Origin: Lachnospiraceae bacterium
GTDB taxonomy: Bacteria; Bacillota; Clostridia; Lachnospirales; Lachnospiraceae
DNA length: 55,840 nucleotides
NCBI GenBank assembly: GCA_022781985.1
Contig: JALESH010000029.1
Coordinates: 1 to 55,840, forward strand
Reading direction: 5' to 3'
The position numbers were made by a program, and so were the translations under genes. Numbering within the stretch: position 1 is the stretch's first letter; each line of letters starts with the position of its first letter. The notes under the pieces were generated by a model. The model was not told where the DNA came from. It saw only the letters and a program-made list of their open reading frames with translations, and made no database searches. Of this stretch, positions 18,434 to 26,921 are shown piece by piece.

Positions 18434-20263
18434 CTATCTGTAATGCTGCATCATGATCTGAAGTGTCTCCCGCCCTTTGTAGCTGTTGATGACAGGATAA
18501 TAGGTGATGCTCAGGGCAATATCCACTCTCTCTCCGCTGTAGAGCCTCTCTGCCATGTAGACTCCGGCCCGTTTCTCCAGAAACAGCCGGAATGCCTCCA
18601 GATCCCCGAAATAAAGCATCTCATAGGTTCTGCCGGAGCCGTCTGCTATGGTATATTTCCCTACATTCCGATTCTTCCCCAGGATTCTGCCGCTGAGGAT
18701 ATGGATATCCTTCTGCGCAAAGACCGGCTTCCTGTTGCCCATGCCGAAGGGCTCCAAAAGCTCCAGCTCATTTACCAGCCGCTTCGTAATATAGGAAAGA
18801 GGCATGGCCACATCGATATGCACCTTTTCCTCCAGATCCTCCCTGGTCAGGCGGCAGCTCTCATTGATGGCTCTCCGGAAGCTTTCAATATTTTTCTCCT
18901 CCATAGACAGCCCTGCTGCCTGCCTGTGGCCGCCATAGCGGGTAAAATATTCTTTACAGAGGGTCATCTCCTCATACATATGATATCCCTCCACGGAACG
19001 TCCGGAGCCTTTGACTCCCCCCTCGGCCCTGGTCAGCACAAAGGCGGGCCGGCCGTATTTCTCCCGGAGTCTTCCTGCTATGATGCCTGCCAGGCTCTCA
19101 TGCACCTCCGGCATATAGACTACCAGTACCCGGTCCTCCAGAAGGCTGCTTCCCTCTATCAGCCCTATGGCTTCCTCCGTTCCCTGTATGGTCAGCTCCT
19201 TGCGGCTGTCATTCAGGCCCTTGAGCCGGCCTGCCAGTTCCACAGCCCGGCTCCTGTCCCCGGCCTGCAGCAGCTCCAGTGCCCGCTTCGCCGTATCCAG
19301 CCGTCCGGTGGCATTCATACAGGGTCCTAAAACAAAGCCGATATGATAGGCCGACAGCTCCTTTGCATCTATGCCGCAGACCTCCATCAGCGCCTTCAGC
19401 CCTATATTCCTGGTGGAATGCATATTTTCCAGCCCGCATTTTACGATGATACGGTTCTCGTCCCTCAGCTCCATCACATCACAAATGGTGGCAAAGGCAG
19501 CGATTTCCAGCAGCTCCTCCAGCAGCTGCTCCTTCTCCCGGGCTGCCGGATTTTCCCTGCCCTGAATAAGGGCATTGCCCTGCTGCAGGGCATTTCCCAT
19601 CACCTCAGTCAGCTGCTGGATCAGCTTATAGGCCACCGTGGAGCCGCAGATATTCTTATAGGGGTATGGGCAGTCCTCCTGCTTGGGATCCACCACTGCC
19701 GCAGCTCCTGGTATGAGATAGCTGCGGTTTCCCTCCTCATCCTCCTCATAAGGGATCTCATGATGGTCGGTGACGATAACCGTCAGTCCCAGCCTTCCTG
19801 CCAGCTCTATCTGAGGTGCGGCGGCAATGCCGTTGTCGCAGGTGATGATCGTGTCCCTGCCCTCCGCAGCTGCTTCCTCCACCAGTGCCTCATTCAGCCC
19901 ATAGCCGTCCCTGATTCTGTGGGGAATCACTGTATCCGCATCGGCCCCACAGGCAGCCAGCCCCCTTAAAAGAATATAGGAGGCACAGATCCCGTCCGCA
20001 TCATAGTCACCGATAATGCGGATCTTCGCCCCTGCCTCTATCTTGTCCCTGAGGATATTCACTGCCTTATCCATATCCTTCAGAAGAAGGGGAGAGTACA
20101 TCGCCTCTCTGCCTCCCTTCAGATACCTGCCGATCTCCTCCCCCTCTATATCCCTGTTGCGTATGATCCTGGCCACCACCGGATCGATCCCATAGTCCCG
20201 GGCAATTTTATTAAAATCAGCCTTTTTGGCCGAGATAAACCACTGTGCCATTGCTGCATCCAT
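18434..20263 (-). CDS. recJ: Single-strand-specific exonuclease RecJ
   Basis: DHH-superfamily 5'-to-3' ssDNA exonuclease acting in recombination and repair. 609 aa. Core motifs IIGDYDADGI, TCDNGI, VTDHHEIP (the DHH motif) and a DHHA1-type region with SGRSVEGYHMY and GGHRQAAGLSM are present. An OB-like domain forms the C-terminus. Somewhat longer than the minimal core, as usual for Clostridia. Start at 20263 (AAAGGAT almost adjoining) or the Met four codons downstream. Confidence 0.93.
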   Translation of the reverse strand: MDAAMAQWFISAKKADFNKIARDYGIDPVVARIIRNRDIEGEEIGRYLKGGREAMYSPLLLKDMDKAVNILRDKIEAGAKIRIIGDYDADGICASYILLRGLAACGADADTVIPHRIRDGYGLNEALVEEAAAEGRDTIITCDNGIAAAPQIELAGRLGLTVIVTDHHEIPYEEDEEGNRSYLIPGAAAVVDPKQEDCPYPYKNICGSTVAYKLIQQLTEVMGNALQQGNALIQGRENPAAREKEQLLEELLEIAAFATICDVMELRDENRIIVKCGLENMHSTRNIGLKALMEVCGIDAKELSAYHIGFVLGPCMNATGRLDTAKRALELLQAGDRSRAVELAGRLKGLNDSRKELTIQGTEEAIGLIEGSSLLEDRVLVVYMPEVHESLAGIIAGRLREKYGRPAFVLTRAEGGVKGSGRSVEGYHMYEEMTLCKEYFTRYGGHRQAAGLSMEEKNIESFRRAINESCRLTREDLEEKVHIDVAMPLSYITKRLVNELELLEPFGMGNRKPVFAQKDIHILSGRILGKNRNVGKYTIADGSGRTYEMLYFGDLEAFRLFLEKRAGVYMAERLYSGERVDIALSITYYPVINSYKGRETLQIMMQHYR

Positions 20264-20367
20264 ATCCTTTCAAAAGCCGACGGCCCTGTTGTTCTGCTGT
20301 TTTTCCATCCCCTATTCTAGCACACTCCTTTTTCTGCGTCCATCCCCTGCCAGGCTGAAAAGCCCCG

Positions 20368-21513
20368 TCACCCATCATAATCCTCCAGGAAATGATGCTT
20401 CACCCCGTCCTTTTTATAGGCGATCACTGTACTCAGATTCACATTCTCCACACTTCGGAATATGTTCTTTTCTATCACCGGGCTCCTTGCGCTCAGCTCC
20501 TTGATGAGCTGCTTGATCTCTGCCCTCTTGGAACCCTTCTCCGTCCCGCCGCAGGCAGCACAGCTCTCTGTGAAGCGGCAGGCACACTGGATGAAGTGCA
20601 GGCCGTTATACCTGGCCCAGCTCCTGACAGCCTCCTCCCTGATCAGATAAAGGGGCCGGATCAGCTCCATTCCCTGGAAATTGGTGCTGTGAAGCTTGGG
20701 CATCATGGTCTGGATCTGGCCGCCGTAGAGCATCCCCATCAGGATGGTCTCGATCACGTCATCATAGTGATGGCCCAAGGCAATTTTGTTGCAGCCCAGC
20801 TCCTTTGCTTTGGCATAGAGATGGCCTCTGCGCATTCTGGCACAGAGATAGCAGGGGGAATCCACATCCCCCGCCACTATATCAAAGATCTCTGACCGGA
20901 ATACAGTGATGGGGATCCGAAGCAGTCCGGCATTGTCCAGGATGGTCTGATAGTTGATCCTGTTGTATCCCGGATCCATCACCAGGTACACGGCTTCGAA
21001 ATTTTTTCTGCCGTGGCGGTACAGCTCCTGAAAGAGCTTGGCCATCAGCATGGAGTCCTTTCCGCCGGATATGCAGACTGCGATCCGGTCTCCCTCCTGT
21101 ATCATCTCATATTCGTTGATGGCCCTGGTAAAATTCCTCCAGATTTCCCTGCGGAACTTCTTTACGATGCTGCGCTCTGCCGTTTTCACCCTCTCTGCAG
21201 CCTGATCCTCCTCTTCCATCAGTCTTTTCAGCTTGATCCGAAGATAGGAATGATAGCCGCCGGTGATGCTGTAGGCCTCCACCCCCTGCTCCGTCAGAGC
21301 CTCTGCCAGCTCATCGCTCCTTGGCCCGGTATAGCAGAGCAGATAGACCGGTCTGTCCCCGGGCAGTTCCTCCAGATGCTCATAAAATTCTTCCCAATAG
21401 ATGGAAATAGCTCCGGGATAGGTCTCCTTTGCATAATCCTCCGCACTTCGGATATCGATGATCACCTTGTCCCTCACATCCATTTCCATCTCTTCTATCG
21501 TTCTTCTGCACAT
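20368..21513 (-). CDS. Rhodanese-TtcA-like tRNA sulfurtransferase fusion
   Basis: 381 aa in two parts. Residues about 15-95 are a rhodanese domain with a candidate persulfide Cys in LLCYTGPRS. Residues about 115-370 are a TtcA-type PP-loop ATPase with SGGKDS, the pair CYLCARMRR, the ALGHHYDD motif and a C-terminal Cys group (CACRFTESCAACGG). TtcA proteins thiolate cytidine 32 of tRNA using a [4Fe-4S] cluster; the fused rhodanese could supply the sulfur. Fusion order and the extra Cys residues are seen directly, the tRNA target is inferred. The start overlaps tcdA by 19 bases; the Met at 21489 is an alternative start. Confidence 0.85.
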   Translation of the reverse strand: MCRRTIEEMEMDVRDKVIIDIRSAEDYAKETYPGAISIYWEEFYEHLEELPGDRPVYLLCYTGPRSDELAEALTEQGVEAYSITGGYHSYLRIKLKRLMEEEDQAAERVKTAERSIVKKFRREIWRNFTRAINEYEMIQEGDRIAVCISGGKDSMLMAKLFQELYRHGRKNFEAVYLVMDPGYNRINYQTILDNAGLLRIPITVFRSEIFDIVAGDVDSPCYLCARMRRGHLYAKAKELGCNKIALGHHYDDVIETILMGMLYGGQIQTMMPKLHSTNFQGMELIRPLYLIREEAVRSWARYNGLHFIQCACRFTESCAACGGTEKGSKRAEIKQLIKELSARSPVIEKNIFRSVENVNLSTVIAYKKDGVKHHFLEDYDG

Positions 21514-22256
21514 ATATCCTTAATCACTTCTCCTGCTATCATATATCCTGCCACCGCGGGGACGAATGCCACGCTTCCCGGAATATCCCTTCTTTCCGTG
21601 CATTTATGGGCGGCGCCCGGCGGACAGATGCAATGGGTCCTGCAGCTGATAGACATATCCTCCATGGGGCGCACCGGCTTCTCCGTGGAAAATACCACCT
21701 TCTGCCTTTTGATTCCCCGCTTTTTTAATTCCCGCCTCATCACCCTGGCCAGAGGGCACATGGTAGTCCTGTAGATATCCGCCACCTCAAATTTGCCGGG
21801 ATCCAGCTTGTTGCCTGCCCCCATACAGCTGATCACAGGAATCCCCTGGCTCTGGGCCCTTACGATCAGCTCCAGTTTGGCCGACACGGTATCCACCGCA
21901 TCCACCACATAGGAATAATCTGAAAAATCAAACTCATCCGCATTTTCAGGCAGGTAAAAGCACCTGCGCTCCTCTATCTCCGCTTCCGGATTGATTTCCA
22001 GAATCCTCTCCTTCATCACCTCTGTCTTGTATCTGCCCACCGTCCTTCTTGTGGCGATAATCTGCCTGTTCAGGTTGGTCAGGCAGACCTTATCATCATC
22101 CACCAATACGAAAGAGCCTACACCGCTTCTGGCTAATGCCTCCACGGTGCAGCCTCCCACTCCGCCGATTCCGAATACGGCTACCTTGGCACGATGCAGC
22201 TTCTCCATTCCTTTCTCACCCAACAGTAGTTGTGTCCTTGAAAACTGGTTCAGCAT
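21495..22256 (-). CDS. tcdA: tRNA threonylcarbamoyladenosine dehydratase (ThiF/E1-like)
   Basis: ATP-dependent dehydratase that cyclises t6A37 in tRNA. 253 aa from the ATG at 22256. Nucleotide-binding GIGGVGG, the DDDKVCLTNLNRQ motif typical of ThiF/E1 proteins, and VVDAVDTVSAK are visible. A longer frame reaches 22313 inside secDF, but AAAGGAG precedes the ATG at 22256. The neighbour downstream is also a tRNA-modification enzyme, forming a tRNA-modification pair. Confidence 0.92.
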   Translation of the reverse strand: MLNQFSRTQLLLGEKGMEKLHRAKVAVFGIGGVGGCTVEALARSGVGSFVLVDDDKVCLTNLNRQIIATRRTVGRYKTEVMKERILEINPEAEIEERRCFYLPENADEFDFSDYSYVVDAVDTVSAKLELIVRAQSQGIPVISCMGAGNKLDPGKFEVADIYRTTMCPLARVMRRELKKRGIKRQKVVFSTEKPVRPMEDMSISCRTHCICPPGAAHKCTERRDIPGSVAFVPAVAGYMIAGEVIKDICAEER

Positions 22257-22287
22257 CTGATTGCCATTCTCCTTTCCAAACCGGAAG

Positions 22288-24549
22288 CTAATCCTCCTGC
22301 TTTTTCTTTGCAAATTTCACTCTCAGTACCCACCACAGCGCCCCTGTGATGCAGACCGAAGAATAGGTTCCGCATAGGATGCCTGCTATCAGGGGCAGGG
22401 CAAATTCACGGATACTGGTCACCCCGAATACATAGAGGGCAGCTACCATGAACAGGGTGGTCAGGGAGGTGAATACACTCCTGGACAATGTCTGGCTGAT
22501 GCTTGTATTTACCACATCCTCCAGCCCCTCCTTCCTGCCCATCACCGCCATATTCTCTCTGATACGGTCAAAAATCACGATGGTTGCATTGATGGAATAG
22601 CCTACAATAGTCAGCATACATGCGATAAAGGTGCCTCCTACAGAAACCCTGGCTGCGGCATAAAAGGCCAGCACCACAAGAACGTCATGGATCAGTGCCA
22701 GCACCGAACTGGCACCGAAACGGATATCCTTGAACCGGAGCCAGATATAGACCAGCATACATACCGTCGCGATCAGAATAGCTACAACCGCATCCGACTG
22801 CATCTCCCTGCTGATGGTGGAGCTGATGGTCTCAGCCGTAATCTTCTCTGCGTCCACCGCAAAATTGGCTACCATTACCTCCTTAAACTGCTCTCTCTCT
22901 TCCACAGACAGGGTTCTGGTCTTGAAAATGACCTCATTGCTTCCGGCCACCTTCTGGGTCTGCACATTGCCGTCCCCTGTAATGTCCTCGATCAGCGGCA
23001 CCACCCTGCTGTCGATATCCTCAATGACCATATCCTCCTGGAAGGTCACATTAGTAGAGGTGCCTCCCACAAACTCCAGACTGTAGTTCAGCATACTGCC
23101 CCTCGATGCCTGGTTCACTCCCATTACCACAAAGCCCGCCGCGATCACTGCTGCAGATACTCCGAAAAATATCTTTTTCTTTGACAGGAAGCGGATGGTT
23201 CTGCTCTCCCTGCCTATGCCATAGAGTCCCACAGACTTAAGCCCTATAGCATACATGGCCTTCATCAGCAGCTTGGTAACCACCAGCGCGGTAAACATGG
23301 ACAATACGATACCCAGGGCCAGGGTCTGGGCAAAGCCCTTCACCGTACCGGTTCCCTTCAGCCCCAGCACCAGGGCTGCGATCAGGGTGGTTATATTTCC
23401 GTCCAGGATAGCGGACAGGGCTTTGGAGAATCCTGTTTTCATAGATGCCTGTACACTTTTCCCCTCCGTCAGTTCCTCCCTTATTCTGGCAAATATAATC
23501 ACATTGGCATCCACAGCCATACCGATGGAAAGGATGATGCCGGCTATACCCGGCAGAGTCAGCGTGATTTCAAATAAATTTAAGAATATCACCATCAGGG
23601 CAGTATAAATACCAAGTGCCAGACTGGCTGCCACACCCATGATACGATAGACCAGAACCATAAACAGCACCACCAGGAGGAAGCCCACGACTGCCGCCTT
23701 CAGGCTGGTGCTGATGGCCTCTGAGCCCAGCTGTGCCCCTACCACATTGGAACGCAGCTCCTCCAGTTCCAGCTTCAGTCCGCCGATACGGATGGTGGAA
23801 GCCAGGATCTCTGCTTCCTCAAAGGTATCAAAGCCGCCTGTGATCTGTGCTTTTCCATCTGTGATAGCCGCATTGACGTTGGGGGCACTTACAATGCTGC
23901 CATCGTAATAGATGGCAATGGATTCCCCATTTTGATAGGCCTTGGTGGTGGCATCCGCAAATTTCCCTGCACCCTCCGGGGTCAGGGTCAGCTCTACGCC
24001 GAACTGATTGTTCTGCATGCTGTCCTTAAAGGAGGCAGCCTGGGCATTCTGCACATCTGTACCCACCAGAACGATGGAACCGTCCTGCTCCAGTTCCTCC
24101 ATGCTCTTTGTCAGGGTCCACACTACATTGCCCTTTGCATCCATGGACATCCCCGTATAGTTCTGATTCCCGGATGCATCTCTCTCTGAAATAAAATACA
24201 GGGAGCCGGGCTTGCCCAATTCCTCCAGGATGGCATTTGCATCAGACACGCCCGGAATCTCTATGCTGATCCGCCTGTCCCCCTCCTGATAGACCTGAGC
24301 CTCCGTACTGTAGCCTTCCACACGCTTCTGCAGCTTATAGACGGTGTCTGCCATATCCTCCGCAGAAGGTATCTCCTCTCCCACTGCCTGATAGGTGATG
24401 CTCACACCTCCTGCCAGATCCAGTCCCAGGCTGATGCCGGAGGCTGCTCCCGCCCTCTCGGCTCCTATCCCCTGTACTGCAGTATAGCCCAGCCCTCCCA
24501 GCAGGAGAAGCATCAGCGCCAATACAATGATTGCCTTACTCTTTTTCAT
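22288..24549 (-). CDS. secDF: Fused protein-export membrane protein SecDF
   Basis: SecD and SecF joined in one 753-aa membrane protein that uses proton flow to help Sec-dependent export. The SecD half has the first helix (IIVLALMLLLLGGLGYTAV), LGLDLAGGVSITYQ, the P1 ectodomain and GFLLVVLFMVLVYR-type helices with AVDANVIIFARI. The SecF half starts near residue 465 with its own helix, LEFVGGTSTNV and GYSINATIVIFDRI. About 12 membrane segments are expected. The ATG at 24549 (MKKSKAII) was preferred because the upstream ATG at 24561 sits only one base from AAGGAG. It lies next to the SCIFF genes, a common neighbourhood. Confidence 0.95.
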   Translation of the reverse strand: MKKSKAIIVLALMLLLLGGLGYTAVQGIGAERAGAASGISLGLDLAGGVSITYQAVGEEIPSAEDMADTVYKLQKRVEGYSTEAQVYQEGDRRISIEIPGVSDANAILEELGKPGSLYFISERDASGNQNYTGMSMDAKGNVVWTLTKSMEELEQDGSIVLVGTDVQNAQAASFKDSMQNNQFGVELTLTPEGAGKFADATTKAYQNGESIAIYYDGSIVSAPNVNAAITDGKAQITGGFDTFEEAEILASTIRIGGLKLELEELRSNVVGAQLGSEAISTSLKAAVVGFLLVVLFMVLVYRIMGVAASLALGIYTALMVIFLNLFEITLTLPGIAGIILSIGMAVDANVIIFARIREELTEGKSVQASMKTGFSKALSAILDGNITTLIAALVLGLKGTGTVKGFAQTLALGIVLSMFTALVVTKLLMKAMYAIGLKSVGLYGIGRESRTIRFLSKKKIFFGVSAAVIAAGFVVMGVNQASRGSMLNYSLEFVGGTSTNVTFQEDMVIEDIDSRVVPLIEDITGDGNVQTQKVAGSNEVIFKTRTLSVEEREQFKEVMVANFAVDAEKITAETISSTISREMQSDAVVAILIATVCMLVYIWLRFKDIRFGASSVLALIHDVLVVLAFYAAARVSVGGTFIACMLTIVGYSINATIVIFDRIRENMAVMGRKEGLEDVVNTSISQTLSRSVFTSLTTLFMVAALYVFGVTSIREFALPLIAGILCGTYSSVCITGALWWVLRVKFAKKKQED

Positions 24550-24577
24550 CCTTCCATCCATGCTCCTTCCAAAGTAT

Positions 24578-25972
24578 TTATTCGGCCATTGCCGCCTTCA
24601 TCATAATCGCACATTCCACACGCTTTCTCTGCAGCTCACAGCCCAGATCATAGGTGTCGTTTATATTGCCGTGGAAATGATGGGAATTGGCTGCACATCC
24701 CCCGCTGCAGTAAAACCTGGCAAAGCAGCCTCTGCATTTTTCCCTGGAATAGACGCTGCAGGTTCTGAATGCCTCACTGATGTCAGGGCGTACGATCCCT
24801 TCCTCCACATTTCCCATGAGAAACTCTTCATTACCTACGAACTGGTGACAGGGATACAGATCACCCCAGGGGGTCACCGCCAGATACTCTGTCCCGGAGC
24901 CGCAGCCTGAGAGACGCTTGGCCACACAGGGGCCTCCCTCCAGATCAATCATAAAATGGAAGAAATTTACTGGCCTGCCGGCCTTCCTTCTCTCCAGAAG
25001 CTCTGCTGCCAGCCTGTCGTATTCCTCCGACAGCCTCTCCAGATCCTCCGGCCGGAGGGCATATTCCTCTCCCTCCTCTGCCACTACGGGCTCCACCGAT
25101 ATCTGTTCAAAGCCCAGGTCGGCCAGATGCATGACATCCTTGGCAAAGTCAAGATTGTTCCTGGTAAAGGTACCTCTCACATAGTAATTCCTTTGCCCTA
25201 GGCTTTGGGCCAGCTTCCGGAACCTTGGGACGATCTCCTCGTAGCTGCCCTGCCCTCCTCTGTGGGGACGCATCCTGTCATTGACCTCCTTACGTCCGTC
25301 AAGGCTCAGCACCACATTGCTCATCTCCCTGTTCAGGAATTCCATGATTTCATCGTTTAAAAGCACCCCGTTGGTAGTAAGGGTAAAGCGGAATTTTTTG
25401 TTGTTTGCCTTCTCCAGGCTTCTTCCATAAGCTACCAGCTCCTTTACCACCTGCCAGTTCATCAGCGGCTCCCCACCGAAAAAGTCCACCTCCAGGTTCA
25501 CTCTGCTGCCCGAGCCGGCTACCAGAAAGTCCAGGGCCTTTTTCCCTGTTTCAAGGCTCATCAGCTCCCTTCTTCCATGATATTCCCCCTCCTCCGCAAA
25601 ACAGTATCTGCAGGCCAGGTTACAGTCATGGGCGATATGCAGGCAAAGCGCCTTGACCACGGTTTTCCTTTGGTTAAAGCTGTCGATATAGCTCTCATAG
25701 ACATCCGGCGAATAGAGCAGCCCAGCCTCCTTTAATGCCAGTATTTCCTCCACAGCCTCCCGGAGCTCCTCCTTGGCATAAGACCCCAGAGAGTCCGGCA
25801 GTCCCCTGCCCTCTGCCGCCTGCCTCAGCCAGGCTTCCTCCCTGCCGTCACCGCCGGCTGCCTCTCCTGCGGCCTTAAGCAGATCATAGACAATGTCATC
25901 CACTACATGCACGGAACCGCTGTTTACGTCCAGCACAATACTGTAGCCATTGTTCTTATATTGATGTATCAC
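24578..25972 (-). CDS. scfB: SCIFF peptide maturase (radical SAM/SPASM, thioether-forming)
   Basis: Cytoplasmic radical SAM enzyme (464 aa) expected to cross-link cysteines of the SCIFF peptide into thioethers (a ranthipeptide). Residues about 1-95 form a PqqD-like leader-recognition region. The radical SAM cluster motif is CNLACRYCFAEEG near residue 110, followed by the SAM-binding FFGGEPLMNW. The C-terminal SPASM region carries CGSGTEYLAVTPWGDLYPC and C-RGCFARFYCSGGC for auxiliary clusters. GTG start at 25972 with AAAGGG 9 bases upstream. The precursor peptide gene lies 166 bases upstream, separated by a hairpin. Confidence 0.93.
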   Translation of the reverse strand: MIHQYKNNGYSIVLDVNSGSVHVVDDIVYDLLKAAGEAAGGDGREEAWLRQAAEGRGLPDSLGSYAKEELREAVEEILALKEAGLLYSPDVYESYIDSFNQRKTVVKALCLHIAHDCNLACRYCFAEEGEYHGRRELMSLETGKKALDFLVAGSGSRVNLEVDFFGGEPLMNWQVVKELVAYGRSLEKANNKKFRFTLTTNGVLLNDEIMEFLNREMSNVVLSLDGRKEVNDRMRPHRGGQGSYEEIVPRFRKLAQSLGQRNYYVRGTFTRNNLDFAKDVMHLADLGFEQISVEPVVAEEGEEYALRPEDLERLSEEYDRLAAELLERRKAGRPVNFFHFMIDLEGGPCVAKRLSGCGSGTEYLAVTPWGDLYPCHQFVGNEEFLMGNVEEGIVRPDISEAFRTCSVYSREKCRGCFARFYCSGGCAANSHHFHGNINDTYDLGCELQRKRVECAIMMKAAMAE

Positions 25973-26096
25973 TTCTGTATTCCCTTTCTAAATTAAAATT
26001 AGATTTTCGGCAAAATAAACGGAAATCGGTAATGGCCTGTCTTTCCGGAAACTTATGACCGGACACAGACAGCCTCTTCCGGCTATACATAAATAA

Positions 26097-26116
26097 GCAG
26101 CGACGTGAATCGCTGC
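26097..26116 (-). terminator. Hairpin between the SCIFF peptide gene and its maturase (attenuator)
   Basis: 7-bp stem GCAGCGA / TCGCTGC with a 6-base loop, followed on minus by TTATTTAT. It lies 23 bases after the peptide stop codon. A leaky terminator here would give many peptide copies per maturase; this use is inferred. Confidence 0.55.
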
Positions 26117-26138
26117 CTACGAAATTCCTATCCTCTGC

Positions 26139-26282
26139 TTATTTCACCTTTTCACAACTCTGATTACCCACGGTACAAGAGGTTTTGCATGCTGACTGGC
26201 AGGATGTCTGACACTCGCCGCAGCCTCCCTTTTTCATGGACTCTTTGTAATCTCTTGTGCTTAATGTCTTGATGTGTTTCAT
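26139..26282 (-). CDS. scfA: SCIFF (six cysteines in forty-five) ribosomal peptide precursor
   Basis: 47-residue precursor, translated by hand from the minus strand. It begins MKHIKTLSTRDY and holds six cysteines at positions 21, 24, 28, 32, 36 and 43 within GGCGECQTSCQSAC, KTSC and QSC, the defining pattern of the family. AAGGAGG precedes the ATG. The family is nearly universal in Clostridia, always beside its radical SAM maturase; its role is unknown. A longer overlapping frame here (26164-26403) is a shadow. Confidence 0.95.
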   Translation of the reverse strand: MKHIKTLSTRDYKESMKKGGCGECQTSCQSACKTSCTVGNQSCEKVK

Positions 26283-26363
26283 AGTGAAGCCTCCTTACAT
26301 TTCTGAACTTCTTGTAGTATAGCACAGTTTCAGCCCCAGGAAAAGCTTTTTTTTCTGATTGCC

Positions 26364-26783
26364 TCAGCTCACCATGCCGCCCAGCATCCCGCTCCCTGCG
26401 CACAGCATGAATACGGTGGCAAAATTAGTGGCAATATCCTGCAGGCTGTGGTTCACTGCCAGGGAAACCAGTGCCAGCACCCCAAAATACAAGACCCCCA
26501 TCAGAAGCCCCCACAGAAATCTCCTGCTGCCTGCCCGCTTTCCCACTGTAAAGCCTGCCAGAAAGGTCACAATGATATAGATCAGAATAATGCAGATATT
26601 GACGGCCTTCTCCTGCAGGCCGAAGCGATAAAGGAAAAGCGCCAGCAGCAGCAGCAGTCCTGCCGTCAGTATGTAGGAAATAATCAGGCCCTTCAGCATA
26701 AAGATAAGCCCTTCACTGCTTCTCATACTGCCCGCCGCCCCGCTCTCTCCCTTTCTCATCCTCACTGTTCCCATCTTCCCCAT
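26364..26783 (-). CDS. TIGR04086-type small membrane protein
   Basis: 139 aa with four predicted membrane helices after a charged N-terminal tail of about 28 residues: ISYILTAGLLLLLALFLY, VNICIILIYIIVTFLAGF, FLWGLLMGVLYFGVLALVSL and a last one with Gly-rich end (LCAGSGMLGGM). GGAGGGAG precedes the ATG. Proteins of this family usually lie next to the SCIFF pair, as here; function is unknown. It is the first gene of the minus run leading through scfA, scfB and secDF. Confidence 0.8.
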   Translation of the reverse strand: MGKMGTVRMRKGESGAAGSMRSSEGLIFMLKGLIISYILTAGLLLLLALFLYRFGLQEKAVNICIILIYIIVTFLAGFTVGKRAGSRRFLWGLLMGVLYFGVLALVSLAVNHSLQDIATNFATVFMLCAGSGMLGGMVS

Positions 26784-26858
26784 GCAAATCTCCCTCCAGT
26801 ATTTTCTATATTGGCTTGAATCACTTACACCTATATATATTCTTCATTCTTTTATAAC

Positions 26859-26887
26859 TTGACACACAACATGCAATATTGTAATAT
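26859..26887 (+). promoter_or_regulatory. Predicted sigma-A promoter of the CNNM/CorC-type gene
   Basis: TTGACA (26859-26864), 17-base spacer, TAATAT (26882-26887), then AAGGAGTG (26906-26913) in front of the TTG start at 26922. Confidence 0.65.
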
Positions 26888-26921
26888 TTGATTCAAAACA
26901 TACATAAGGAGTGATTTAATT

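Noticed and set aside
26164..26403. 79-codon minus frame over the SCIFF region
   Set aside because: Out of frame with the six-Cys peptide, which has the good ribosome site and family motif.
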